From contig CM077151.1 of assembly GCA_039583875.1 (NCBI GenBank), forward strand, positions 20,170,326 to 20,234,325: a stretch of DNA of 64,000 nucleotides. Direction: 5' to 3'. Numbering within the stretch: the first letter of the stretch is position 1; every line of letters starts with the position of its first letter. A model generated the notes under the pieces. The model saw only the letters and a program-made list of their open reading frames with translations. It was not told the DNA's origin and did no database searches. A program made the position numbers and the translations under genes. The DNA is from Platanthera guangdongensis. Its lineage: Eukaryota > Streptophyta > Magnoliopsida > Asparagales > Orchidaceae. This document shows, piece after piece, positions 22,759 through 34,335 of this stretch.

Positions 22759-24360
22759 ATGGAGGCGTGGAAAAAGGAGTTATCACAGAAGATCTGCGAC
22801 GAGGTGGAACAATCCCACAAGACTATTTTGGAGGCGACGAAAGCGCTCGGGGAGCAGCTAAGCCGCATCGAGCGGACGTTCGATCGCGGCATGGGGGTCG
22901 TAGTCGACGACGTTGTCGATCCCAGCGGCGCGGGAAAATCGTCGGTCGACCGAAGGAAGGCAGTAGGGGCCCCGTCGATTGCCTCTGAGGGAGGAATTGA
23001 CGGATCTGGCGGTCCCCCGCCCCCGGCCATCGAGCTCAAGGACAGCTTCCGCGCGACGTCTGGGGGCCCGACGACGGTTGTGGGGGCTCTTGCGACTTCA
23101 TTAGGGCTGGGGGGAAGGAGGAGGCAATGAAATCGGCATGGGAGGGCGCAGGTGCGCACAAACCCCACGTAGAGGGGAAGGAGAAGCGTTAGCGGAGAAC
23201 CACTGGTGCCGAGGGTCCATTACGCAAGACATAGAAAGGACAAAGGAGAATGGGGAACCGTGGAATCAAGGCTGGGGACGGCCTCCCGATTATTCGGAGG
23301 CGCGGGCACCACAACAACACCGACCACCAGTGCAGCCCTAACTGACGAGGATTGAATCCCTTAAGTACAAAAACGGAGACCCACTGGAATAGATCGAGAG
23401 GGCCGAGGTATTTTTTGAGTACCAGGAGCTTCCCAAGCACCAGTGGGTGCACATCGCTTCTTTTCATTTGGAAGGGGAACCATATCAGTGGCTTAGATGG
23501 TGGAGGAAGCAGCGACCGTACCCCACATGGGAGGAATTCTGTGATGGGCTCAACGCAAGATTTGGAACGACTGATTATGAGAACTTTGATATGATGCTAA
23601 ACAGATAGGGACCGTTAACGAGTATAGAAAGGAGTTCAAAAGATTAGCTAACCGGGTGCAATGGCCAGAGAAGACACTTTTGGGATGTTTCATGCCCAGA
23701 CTCATGGAGAGGATCTGTAATGAGGTACAAGCCTTTCAACCCAGGAGCTTAGCCCAAGCCATTGGGATGGCCCGGTTGGAGAAGGAAGAACTGGGAGGAC
23801 GCAAGACGGTGACAGCTTACCGAGGGAACATTAAGGAAGGAGAACAGGATGCGCCCCAAGGAATCAGTCAAGCACCATCCGTAAGGAAGAAAGTGGAAGT
23901 GAAGTGATTGTCGTGACAAGAGATGCAGGATTGACGGACCAAGGGGCTGTGCTACACGTGCGACGAGAAATTCGGGCCTGGATACACGTGTAAGGCGGTT
24001 CAGGTATACATGCTGCAAGAGGAGGATGGATAACCATCACACCAATTGAGGGTAAGGTGCTCAAGGTACTCGTGGCTGATGGGAATTTTCTGCAGTGCAC
24101 AGGGGCCGTGAGGTAGGTGCCACTCGTGGTGCATGGATCCACGTGTCGTGTGGATTTGCATTTACTGCTGGTTCGAGGATCAAATGTATTATTGGGAGTA
24201 CAATGGTTGAGGCAGCTGGATATAGTTACGAACGATTGAAAAAAATTGACCATGAAGTTCACACATGGTGGGAGGAAGCACAAGCTGCAGTGTAAGACAG
24301 GACGGTGGGTGAAAGAAGCCACTATCTTGTCTCCTGGGTTTCAGCTTGAGGACAATTTTT
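22759..24360 (+). pseudogene. Gypsy gag/protease of the TR-GAG element
   Basis: It starts MEAWKKELSQKICDEVEQSH with a helical N-terminus (22759-23130). The core gag at about 23339-23600 contains EYQELPKHQWVHIASFHLEG and WLRWWRKQRPYPTWEEF. Then comes MQWPEKTLLGCFMPRLMERI. The zinc knuckle near 23941 reads CYTCDEKFGPGYTCK. From about 24075 to 24290 a protease-end-like stretch (LLLVRGSNVLLGVQWLRQLD) appears in another frame. Stops and frameshifts are present. Confidence 0.82.
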
Positions 24361-24379
24361 TCTCCGAAGACGGCCGAAA

Positions 24380-24609
24380 TGTTATGAACCGAAACAATTT
24401 TGGCACGGTTTATCATTAGATGAGGATGAAGCTTACGGAGACTGAATCAACGGGTTCAGTCTCCCCATCCTCCTAAGCGAACTGGGCGGGCCCTCGACTG
24501 GGTATTGGGGGGGGGGGGGGGGGCTGCAGCGGCACCTCCTAGGTCACAAAAGATTAATCACCGGTAGTTCTCTCTCGTTTTCTTTCATAAGAGTAGGGTA
24601 ATCGTAACA
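24380..24609 (+). repeat. 3' LTR of the TR-GAG element
   Basis: The 230-bp LTR has a poly-G run at about 24507-24524. It is followed by TSD GAATG. Confidence 0.9.
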
Positions 24610-24760
24610 GAATGCGCTTAACGACCTGAAGATGAGAGCTCCGTGGAACATGCATAAATTGACTGATAACTCTAACAACAAAGGAGATATCAGGACTTGC
24701 CATAGTAAGATAAATCAGCTTTCTTACAATGCGATGATAATACTCGAGATTTGGAAGTAG

Positions 24761-25271
24761 TAGGGCTGATATCGAGTCGAGTTCGAGCGATTTTGTCTCG
24801 ACTCGAAATCGAAATTTTCGACTCGAACTCGGCTCGAATTCGACTCGAAATCGAAATTGATTTCGAGTCGAGTCGGCTCGAAATCGAATCGAGCAGGCTC
24901 AAAATCGAATCGGGTCGGCTCGAAAATGAATCAAGTCGGCTTGAAATTGAGAAATTTTTCGTTTTATTCCTAATTTGCTCAAAATTAAATTGGACAACCT
25001 ATAAATTTAGCAAATGAAACACTTAATTTTGTTATTTTTAATCTTAATATAAAAATATATTAATAAATACTTAATTTTTTAATTAATTCGAGTTGATTCG
25101 AATCATATTTCGAGCGATTCAGGGCTGACTCGAAATTGACTCGAAATCAGATTCGAGTCAAATTGAATCGACTCAAATTGAGTCGAATCAACTTTAACCG
25201 ATTCCGATTTGGCTCAATTTTCGAACGATTTTCGAGCGACTTTCGAATTTCGAATAATATGCTCAGCCCTA
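24761..25271. mobile_element. hAT-type MITE in the Copia B RT/RNase H region
   Basis: The 511-bp element starts TAGGGCTGA and ends with its inverse TCAGCCCTA. It is flanked by the perfect 8-bp duplication GGAAGTAG (24753-24760 and 25272-25279), the length expected for hAT. The interior is built of degenerate TCGACTCGAAATCGA words. The ORFs at 24690-25017 are repeat artefacts. Confidence 0.93.
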
Positions 25272-26480
25272 GGAAGTAGTATATCTGAATCAGAGCCTTG
25301 AATACAGAGCTTGTGGTTGAGGTCTATTGGAGTGTCAGCAGGCTTGCATCCCGAATAGGCAACATCTTTAAGAAGTTCAAGACAGTATTTTCTTTGAGAT
25401 AGAACAAGGCCATCAGGTCGTCGCGCTACCTCGAGTGCAAAGAAGTACTGGAGATTTCTCAGGTCTTTAGTTTGAAATACAGAGTTTAAGTGCTGCTTAA
25501 TCATCTATATTCCCGTGGAGTCATTTCCCGTGATTAAGATATTGTCAACGTAAACCAAGAGAATTACAGTACCTGTTGGTCAATGACGAGTAAAAAGAAA
25601 GAAGCCACCAGAGCTTCGAGTGAATCCAATATGCGGGACAACTTTGCTAAACTTGTCAAACCATGCGCGAGGAGACTGTTTGAGATGATAAATAGATTTC
25701 TTCCGGGGACAAACACAAGACTCTCCCGTGTCTTAAACCCGGGAGGTTGATGTATGTAGACAGTTTCTTGAAGGTCGCCATTGATGAAAACATTCTTGAC
25801 ATCCAATTGATGTAGGGGCCATTGACTATGAACAATCAAGGAGATCTGGACCCGAACAGTATTCATCTTGATAACTGGGGAGAAAGTATCATCGTAGTCG
25901 AGTCTTTGTTGCTGAGTGAAGCCTCAAGCTACAAGCCGATCTTTAAGGCGATCGACTATCCCATTCGGAGCATGTTTGATGGTATAAACCCACTTACACC
26001 CAACACATGTCTGCCTGGGAGGAAGTGTGACAAGATCCCAGGTCCGGTTAGTCCATAGGGTAGTCATTTTCTCATCCATAGCAGCATGCCACCCCGAATG
26101 ATGAAGAGCATCCTGTAAACAGTGCGGTATTAAAATGGAGGATAAAGACAACACCAATTTGAGAAGAGGCGGGGAGAGGCGATGCAAGGATACATCGTTC
26201 GCCAATGGATGAGCCGTAGAGGAGGATGCCAGATCAGCTGGCCGCACGAGATCATTGATAGAGGGTAACTGTTGTGGGGCATCATATTTGAGAGGACGGC
26301 GGTGTACATACAAAGTGGTGGTTTGAGTTGCATTGGTGGTGATGGTGGCGTTGGAAGAAGCGGTGGAAGACGAGACGTAACAAGGACGGTGAGATGGGAT
26401 AAGATGGGAGGTATAAGAGGATCTGGATCAGAGAAGTGGAATGGTTGGTTCTCGAGAAAGGTGACATCTGCCAAAAATCA
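25214..26480 (-). pseudogene. Copia B reverse transcriptase
   Basis: Read leftwards, 25924-26313 has the entry of the RT domain (GWHAAMDEKMTTLWTNRTWD, GCKWVYTIKHAPNG). 25564-25866 continues with HQLDVKNVFINGDLQETVYI. The YVDD-bearing stretch follows around 25530-25560 in another frame, and 25272-25504 has KDLRNLQYFFALEVARRPDG and SQRKYCLELLKD. At least three frame changes are present. The hAT MITE at 24761-25271 splits the tail. Confidence 0.85.
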
Positions 26481-26485
26481 CCATT

Positions 26486-28650
26486 TTACGATTGATGTGA
26501 GAGACACATATAACATTTCCGAGTGTGGGAGTATCCAATAAACATATATTTGGTTGCTCGGGAAGCATACTTGTCCTCGGATGGTCCAAGGTTATGAACA
26601 TTGAAGGTACAACCAAAGACACAAGGCACGACAAAAAAAAGCTGTTTGGAAGAAAAAAGGAGACTAAACGGATTTTTGAATTTGAGGATGAAGGAGGGCA
26701 TGCGATTTATGAGATGACAAAAAATAGAGACTGCGAAGTTCCAGTATAGGATGGAGACCTGCATTTGAAACATGAGAGATTGTGCGACGTCGAGAAGATG
26801 ACGATTTTTCTGTTTTACCACACCGTTTTGTTGCGGAGTATAAGCACACGACGTTTGATGGATGATTCCAAACTCTGTACACAGATTGGAGAAAGTACGA
26901 CTTGTATATTCTCGTGCATTATCGGTACGAAGAACTTTAATAGTAGTGGAGAACTGAGTACGTGTCTCTGTAATAAATGCACGAAAGGTAGAGACAAGTT
27001 CAATATTATCATGAAGTAAATATAAGCAGGTCATGCGTGTGTAATCATTAATAAACGTAACATAGTAACAATAATCATAAACACTAGAAATTTTATATGG
27101 TCCCCAAATATCTGAATGTACTAAAGCAAAGGGTGTATCACTCCGCGTACAATTAGGTAAAAAAGATACACGGTGTTGTTTGTTAAAGATACATGATTCA
27201 CAAGTAAACTCTTGAAGGGAGATATCGGGATGAACCTTCTTGAAAATCGGGAGAGGGGCATGCCCAAGACCGCGATCCCAATCAACAGAAGTGATCGAGG
27301 AGAGATCAGTGGGAGGAACATCCAAGAGATAGAGCGCATTAGACAACGATCCCTTTCCAGTGATACTCTGCCTCCGTCGATCCTGCACAATAATGGAAGT
27401 AGGTGAGAATGTGACACTGCAATCTAAGTCTTGAGTAAGACAACTAACATAAAGTAGGTTAAAAGAAGATTCCGGAACATGCATAATCGAGGATAGTGTA
27501 AGGGTTGAAGTCAGTGGCAAATCCGCAGCGCCAGAAACAGGGGTAGTGTCACCATTGACCACGATGATGAACTTTGGATATGCAGACGACAAGTATTGTG
27601 ATGGTTTCTGCGAGATAATATGGTGTGTGACAACCGAGTCCACAATCCAATGAGAGTTGTGGAAGAGACAAGATATACCTTCACGAGGGATCGACACAAT
27701 AGAACCAGATGAGCGAGTGATCACCCATTGGAGATGCTGGAGCTGAGTGCGTAAAACACTGATGTCGTCACAGGTGGAGTTAGGATCAACCTCAACACAT
27801 GCAATGAGATGTGGAGGCATGTCATGCTTGCGGTAGCAGGTGGCCTCCAGGTGACCATCCTGACCATAATGAGAACACTTAGGATGAGGTCTCGCATACG
27901 ACTCCGTCCCCGATTGTTGGTGCGACACCTCACGAGCCGATAGAGCAGAAGAAGCGGTGAAGGACGACTGGAGGAGAGACGAAGAGGGATGCCCTGGAAC
28001 ATCAGGTGGCAGAGTAACCTTCAAGTGCATAAAACAGACATCCGACAGGGAGGGAGTTGTAGACGAGGAGAAAATATGAGCCCGAACACTATGGAGATGG
28101 GGTGGAACCTGGGCCATCATCATGGCCATGCCGATTGCTTCTTTCTGTTCCCGTTGCACAACAAGATCCGATGTAGGAGGCTGATGTTGTATCCATGCCT
28201 CAACAAGAGTATTGTATCTCGAAACAAAGGAGGTCAAGTCATCTGTCGTGTCGGGGTTAAGGGTTTGAAGATCGGTGAGACAGTGACGATATCGAACATG
28301 TGCTGGAGGTTGTTTTGGCCCGAGTAAAGGGAGTGGAGTTCTGTACACAACGCTTTGGCCGTCTCATGATACATGGCCATGTGATATGGCTCAGTGTTCA
28401 TTGAATTGAGCATAAATGATGGGACACTACCGTTATCACGGAGCCACTCTTCGGTCGCCGCAGTAGGAGTGGTTGTGGTTAGGTGGTGAGGTAGACCTTT
28501 TGTCTGCAGAACACGACGAACAGAATGCACTCACTCAACAAATTTTTTCTTCTCAGTGTGAGAGATGTTAGCGATTCAAAGCTCTTCATGAACTTTAGGG
28601 AGAGGAGCAGTAGCACGAGTAGGTAGCGAGGAAGCAGCCGTCGAATCCAT
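26486..28650 (-). pseudogene. Copia B gag-protease-integrase
   Basis: Gag starts at 28648-28650 (MDSTAASSLPTRATAPLPKV) and has a TGA at 28531-28533. From 28348 a 620-codon frame is open. The zinc knuckle reads CSHYGQDGHLEATCY, with the second Cys replaced by Tyr. The protease site reads WIVDSVVTHHI, so the Gly of D-S-G is Val. Integrase has ALVHSDIWGPYK and LRTDNAREY with both Asp, but the third catalytic position in QQNGVVKQKNRH is Lys where Glu is expected. Three functional sites are thus lost in one otherwise open frame. Confidence 0.88.
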
Positions 28651-29244
28651 GGAACAATGGAGAGGTAAGAGGAGAAGAGACAAATAGAACAACTTCTGAC
28701 AAACTGGAGTAGTGACAGCCCAGGAGAGCAAGAGTTGCAGACTTAGAGAATTGCAACCATAGGAGAAGAGCGACCTGAGTGGAATAGCAGCGACTAGAGG
28801 AACGACAGCCTGAAGACAGATAGCGGCCGGAGGATGAACAACGACCTGAGGACTAATATCGGCCAAAGGAGGAACAACAAAAACCTTAGAGCAAGCTGCG
28901 ACACAGGCGATCTGAGTTGCTGCAGCCTAGCAACCTGAGAAGTTCTGGTAACCGGAGATGTAACGACGGTCGGAGAGCAGACTGCGGAGGCCTTAGGAGA
29001 ACAGCAAGCTGAGAAGATACTGCGGCTTGAGAAAGGACGACGACCTGACGAGTAACGACGGCCTGAGGAGTAACTGCGGCCTGAGAGAGAGATGCGACAG
29101 TCTGACGAGATCTGCGAGTTGAGGTGTTGCTGCCTGAGAAAGAGCAGCAACCTGAGAAGAGACAGCTACTAGGAGAGCTGCGTCCTGGAGAGTGGTAAGA
29201 CACGGTTAAGAAGCAGAGACCGCGCGACACAGACGGGCGGGGCC
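28651..29244 (-). other. 5' leader of Copia B (repetitive), no gene
   Basis: This purine-rich leader between gag and the primer site resembles the leader of Copia A in composition and position. It is interrupted by Copia C and resumes at 34132-34335. Open frames of about 100 codons here are without family resemblance. Confidence 0.6.
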
Positions 29245-29355
29245 AATCCAGTGCGAGAAAAGTAAAATTCCATTCACCACAAAGGGGAAATAAGTATATA
29301 TAGATACAAGAGGCACATATAGAATAACACGTCACAAATAAATAACACGCCAATA
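29245..29355 (-). repeat. 3' LTR of Copia C (111 bp)
   Basis: On the + strand it begins AATCCAGTGCGAG and ends ACACGCCAATA, i.e. 5'-TATTGGCG...GGATT-3' on the element strand. Both edges are fixed by the TSD and the polypurine tract. Confidence 0.85.
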
Positions 29356-29362
29356 CTCCCGC

Positions 29363-31563
29363 TCAAGCTGGCGCGAAAAGGTCAAGCAAGCCCAGCTTGC
29401 CACATGTAGAGAGAAGTCTGGAAGGCCCAACCGCCTTGGTGAAGACATCAGCAATCTGCTCTGCGGAGGGAACATAGGACGCTTCAAGTGTCCCTGAATG
29501 GATGTGCTCTCTGAGAAAGTGAATATCAACCTCAATATGCTTAGTCCGCTTGTGCAGAACTGAGTCAGAGGCAAGCATGAGAGAGGACTGGTTGTCACAC
29601 ACAAGAGTCGAAGAACCAGAGGGAGGAGAGTCAAGCTCGGTCAAGAGGGTAGGCAGCCAAAGGAGCTCAGTAGCGCTGTGGGCCATAACCCGGTACTCAA
29701 CTTCAGCAGACGAGCGTGAGACAACATTCTGCTTCTTACTCTTTCAGGAAATAAGATTGCCACCATAGAAAGTGCACATTCCCGAGGTAGAACGTCGATC
29801 AATAAGGGAACCAGCATAGTCAGAATCTTTGTAACAAGTGAGATCAAGGGCTAGAGATGAACGGTAGAATAGCCCTAAGCCAGGAGAACCCTTCAAGTAG
29901 TGGAGGATCCAAAATGCTGCATCTAGGTGAGAAGTCTGGGGAGCATGCATGAACTGACTGACCACACTCACAACAAAGCTAATGTCACGGCGAGTGTTGG
30001 TCAAGTAGATAAGAATGCCAACAAGACGCTGATATTTGCCTGGGCAGGGAGAGGATCTCCAGACTCGGCATGAAGGCGGTGGTTCAGATCCATGAGTGTA
30101 GACACAAGAGAGCCTCCAAGAAGGCATGTATCACTTAAGAGGTCAAGTTTATACTTGCGCTGAGACAAAGAGATCCACTGCTGAGATCTGGCAACCTCAA
30201 TCCCGAGAAAGTACTTCAGATGCCCCAAATCTTTCACTTCAAATGCCTTTTGAAGAACCCCCTTGATCTGAAGTATCCCCGAACTATCGTCACCGGTAAG
30301 AATGATATCATCCACATAGACAAGAATAATGACACTACGTCCATCCACAGCAGTCTGAACAAAACATGTGTGGTTGACATGACATCTGGTGAACCCACTC
30401 TGAAGCCCAACATTACCAAACCGCTCAAACCACGCACGAGGAGACTGCTTCAGCCCATACAAGGACTTCTGTAAAAGGCAAACACGGCCTAAATACTCCC
30501 CATGATGCTTGTAACCGAGGGGCGGATCCATATAAACTTCCTCAACAAGGTCACCATTGAAAAAGACATTCTTCACGTCCATCTGATGAAGAGGCCACCC
30601 ATTGCAGGCAGCGAGAGAGACAAGCAGACAGACAGTAGATAGCTTGGCCACCAGGGCAAAGGTCAAGCCATAATCCCCAGGAGTCTGAGTGAAGCCCTTC
30701 ACGACAAGACGAGCCTTGTAGCGGTCCAGAGAACCATCAACATTATACTTGACAGTGTAAACCCAACAGCAGCCAACAATTTGCCGACCTGCAGGAAGAG
30801 GGACCATACGCCAGGTGCCCACCTTCTGTAGTGCGGACATCTCATCCTCCATGGCCGCCACCCACTCAGGGTGCTGGAATACCTCAGTCATCGAACTCGG
30901 AACTCTGATCTGGTCAGTAGCAGTCAGGAAAGCCCGGTAACCCCGAGAAAGATGCTGATAGGACACATAGCTTGCCACAGGATGGTCAGTAACACAAGAA
31001 CGCTTACCCTTGCGAAGTGCAATGAGTAAGTCAGAGGAGGGAAGAATATCACCTACCAGAGGATGTGGCACGGGTCTTGTGAGCTGGGCGTAACCAGTGG
31101 ATCTCGAAGAATGGGGTGGACATGTGAGGGCCCGCGTGGGCCCGCATTGGCCACGAGTGTATATCTGCAACAGAAGAGAGTCGTGCAGCGGAGCAAGGGC
31201 AATCGGAGCCGGCTGTGGCGGAGGAGCAGGAGCAACAGGGACAGAGGAGGTACCATAGAAGGGGACATCCTCAAAGAACGTAACATCTAAGGAGTGAAAA
31301 GTCCTGCGAGAAGAGAGGTCAAACCACCTATAGCCCTTGGAAGAGGAGGAATACCCCAAAAATAAGCACCAGATAGCTTTGTCATCAAGCTTTGTCCGAG
31401 TCGGACGATGGTCCTGGACAAAACACACACACCCAAACACCCGGAGAGGGACAGGAAACAGAGGGCGGTGGAGAGATAAAAGACAAAGGGGTATCCGACC
31501 CGCTAAAGGCTGACAAGGCAGACAGTTGACCATGAAGGTCCTCGTAAGAAGGGGGCACGCCAA
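29363..31563 (-). pseudogene. Copia C integrase tail, reverse transcriptase and RNase H
   Basis: A 520-codon frame (30001-31563) begins with the integrase tail (LRVFGCVCFVQDHRPTRTKL, FLGYSSSSKGYR). RT follows: WVAAMEDEMSALQKVGTWRM, HQMDVKNVFFNGDLVEEVYM, QSPRAWFERF and the catalytic VYVDDIILTG. RNase H lies in two further frames (29744-30127 with YKDSDYAGSLIDRRSTSGMC; 29363-29686 with LVCDNQSSLMLA and TKHIEVDIHFL). RT motifs are intact but frames are broken. Confidence 0.9.
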
Positions 31564-31609
31564 AACGACTTGGTGACATGAGAACCATGAAGAAGAGACC
31601 GGGTCACAT

Positions 31610-32470
31610 TCAAGAGATGACGATTCTTGCGTTCCGCCACGTCATTCTGTTCTGGTGTATAGGGACATGAGAACTGATGAAGGGTTCCTTGGGTAGCAAG
31701 AAAAGCAATGAAAGAGAAAGAAGTATACTCCCCCCCCCATTATCGGAGCGAAGGACCCGAATACGAGAGGAAAACTTAGTCGTAACTATATTAGTAAGCT
31801 GGGTATATAAATCAAAGACATCAGATTTGACACACATAAGATATACCCAACAACAACGAGTAAAATCATCTATAAAAGTAATAAAATACCAAAAACCATC
31901 ATAAGAAACAACCGGGGCAGGTCCCCAAACATTTGAATGAATAATATCAAGCGGTGCAGAACTGCGAGAAACAGAAACATGATAGGTAGTGCATGTATGT
32001 TTACTAAGCTGACACACATCACACTGAAAAGAGTTCTCAAACGAGACACTCGCAAAAAGCGACGACACGATCTGAGGACTGAACCATCCTCAGATCGTGC
32101 ATGCTCCGGCCAAAGGAGGTGGAAGATCCAGCTGGTATAGCCCGTCGCGCTCACGACCGTAGCCAAAAGTCCTCATGGTCAGGTCTTGAAAAACATAGCC
32201 AGAAGGAAAAAATGTCACCGAGCAGTGCAACGAACGAGTCAATTGACTAACAAAAAGAAGATTTAAAGCAAGTTTGAGAACATGAAGAACTGAACCCCAG
32301 GAGAAGGAGGGAGTCAGAGGAAATGTGCCCCGATGAAGGATGGGTGTCACAGAGCCATCGACAAGGCGAGTTTGCCGATGGACGCTCAGAGACTCAAGAG
32401 AAGAGAATAAGCGCGTCTCACCAGTCATGTGATCAGTGACCCTAGAGTCAATCACCTAGGGAGAAGAGGA
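31610..32470 (-). pseudogene. Copia C protease and integrase core
   Basis: The protease starts with an in-frame TAG where Trp is expected, then VIDSRVTDHMTG, so the Gly of D-S-G is Arg. The integrase part has CDVCQLSKHTC, the SNVWGPAP region carrying Asn where the first catalytic Asp normally is, and RVLRSDNGG with the second Asp. After that the frame shifts; the remaining core continues at 31385-31640. The enzyme is inactive. Confidence 0.82.
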
Positions 32471-32476
32471 CCCCTC

Positions 32477-33670
32477 TTAAGTTACATGAAAGGCCATCAG
32501 GTTACCTGACGCAGACGCTGAAGTCGACGAGAACGACGAGGCGGCAGGTAGCGGCTGAGCAGGAAGAGGTTGGTGCGGAGTCTGAAACGGAGAGTGCAGC
32601 TGAAGCTGAGACTGGAGCTGCTGCACTTGAGCCATAAGCTGACTCCAGTCGGCGGAAGGAGCCCCAGAAGAGGCACTAGAATCAGGTTGGCCCCCAAAGT
32701 CGGAAGAAGTAGCCGCGGCAGCACGCCTGGTGGGTGACTGCTGGCGTAGGTGAGGAAAGAGCAGCCAACATCGGGTCTTCTCATGACCAGTCCGGAGGCA
32801 ATGCTGACACTGAACAGAGGCAAATGGGCTGCTACGGCCACCACCGCGACCCTTAGAGGTAGAAGTACGCCCCTCGCGCGCAGAAGGACGACTTGAATCC
32901 ATGGCCATTTGGTCTGGAATAGGAACAGAAGCTAGAACGCGCAAAACACCAGTCAGGCGGGCGCGGCGCTCATGCTCCTCCACCATGGAATAAGTATCCA
33001 AGGTATCAGGAAGAGGGTTCATGCTGACAATCTGAGCCCTAATCTGCTCAAACTCGGGCCTCAAGCCCATCAGGAACTGATAGGTCTCCCGCTTCTCCTG
33101 CCGCCGCTTGACAACAAGTAGATCCTTTGGATGTGGAAAAACACTGAGCGGCTCAAGGTCAGAAAGCTTCTGGAATCTCCCAGAGAGAAAGGTAAAGTAC
33201 TCGTGCACAGAACGGTCCCCCTGACGAGCAGTAGAAATCTCCTGAAAGACAGAATAAATCCGCGTATCAACACGTGTGTGACCGTAGGTACGCGTCAAGA
33301 CAGCCCAAAGAGACGACACTGAATCGAATTACATGAACTGCTCGTAAATGCGGGGCTCCATGGAGCATTGAAGCCACCCGAGAATCTTGAAATTTTCCAT
33401 GAGCCATTGATGGATAGCCTTTTCGTCGGAAGGCTTGGGATCACCATCAGGGTCAAGCCAATCAAGCTTGTCATGTCCGACAAGATGGACTCGAACGGAG
33501 TTGGACCAAGCGATAAAGTTTTTTTCATTGAAAAGGGCGGTAGTAATGCGCCGAGCAAATCCATCATTCGAACCAAAGAGGGACCAATCCATTGGATGGG
33601 AAGAAGAGAAACTCTTAAACAGAAGAGGAAAAACCCATCCCCCCAAAAAGGAAGGAAGACCGTAGATCAC
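32477..33670 (-). pseudogene. Copia C gag
   Basis: The N-terminal part (33329-33670) has ITTALFNEKNFIAWSNSVRV, HLVGHDKLDWL and HQWLMENFKILGWL, the usual Copia gag entry. The main part (32477-33319) has RIYSVFQEISTARQGDRSVH, KRETYQFLMGLRPEFEQIRA and a correct zinc knuckle CQHCLRTGHEKTRC. A glutamine-rich tail (WSQLMAQVQQLQSQLQ) follows. One frame change around 33320 and a stop before the protease break the polyprotein. Confidence 0.88.
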
Positions 33671-34014
33671 AGATCTAAGTCATGAGAAGAAAAGAAGTGA
33701 GGGAAGGGGCGGTAAACACCAACCAAATCGGCGGTGGAAGAAACAATCGAAGGGGAAAAAAGGAAAGAGGAAGTCGGCTGTAGCAGAGGAGAACGACGGG
33801 AGAAGGCGGAGGTCGGGGTCAGGCGGACGACAACAGCAGCATGCGGACGGCGGCAGCAGCAGGAGGACGGCGTCAGCAGCGGGATCCGCGATGCCCTCAC
33901 ATCGTGCGGAGAACGACGTCGAACGATGCGAGAAGAAATCGCAAGGGAGATCGGCGAAGCGGGGTCGAGGTTAGGGCGAAGCGTTGTCGGGGTCGTTTTC
34001 CGCCTCTGATACCA

Positions 34015-34126
34015 AATCGAGTGAGAGAAAAGTAAAATTCCATTCATCCACAAAGGGGAAATAGGTATATATAGATACAAGAGGCACACATAGAATAACA
34101 CGTCAATAATAAATAACACGCCAATA
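34015..34126 (-). repeat. 5' LTR of Copia C (112 bp)
   Basis: On the + strand it begins AATCGAGTGAGAG directly after the primer-binding site and ends ACACGCCAATA directly before TSD GGGCC. Confidence 0.85.
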
Positions 34127-34131
34127 GGGCC

Positions 34132-34335
34132 CTGCCGGGTAAGGGAGGCAGAGGCTATAAAAACCAGAGAGGATCATCATAAAGTGAGGCAAAGGGCGGA
34201 AGATAGGAGACAATAGAGGAGGTTGCTGTCTGGAAAATAAAGGCTGCAAAACCTTGAAGACGTGCTGTTAGAGAGGTGTAACAACGCATGGAGCGAAGAC
34301 ACAACAATGATAGCAGATCTTTCCCTCTAATATCA
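34132..34335 (-). other. Remainder of the Copia B leader
   Basis: This is the part of the Copia B 5' leader to the right of the Copia C insertion. It ends in a decayed primer site (CTCTAATATCA) before the LTR. No coding is present. Confidence 0.65.

Larger units (their letters stand above)
22440..24609 (+). mobile_element. Non-autonomous Gypsy element with gag and partial protease (TR-GAG type)
   Basis: The LTRs are 22440-22667 and 24380-24609 (228 and 230 bp, TGTTATGAACCG...TCGTAACA), with the perfect TSD GAATG (22435-22439 and 24610-24614). Just inside the left LTR is ATTGGCATCAAAGG, a plausible primer site. The 1.7-kb interior encodes gag, a zinc knuckle and the end of a protease-like region, then goes straight to the 3' LTR. 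RT, RNase H and integrase are entirely missing. It lies in the opposite orientation to its host, Copia B. The right LTR has a run of 18 G. Confidence 0.9.
29245..34126 (-). mobile_element. Complete Ty1/Copia retrotransposon C (4.9 kb) with non-canonical LTR ends
   Basis: The LTRs are 29245-29355 and 34015-34126 (111 and 112 bp), with TSD GGGCC (29240-29244 and 34127-34131). The reverse primer site CTCTGATACCA abuts the right LTR, and the reverse polypurine tract CTCCCGCTCAAGCTGG abuts the left one. Gag, protease, integrase, RT and RNase H all follow on the minus strand in Copia order. The LTRs differ at about six positions plus one indel, so it is younger than its host element but not recent. 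It is inserted in the leader of Copia B. Confidence 0.93.

Noticed and set aside
22533..23168. 211-codon minus-strand frame
   Set aside because: It is the shadow of the + strand Gypsy gag of the TR-GAG element; the + frame has recognisable gag motifs.
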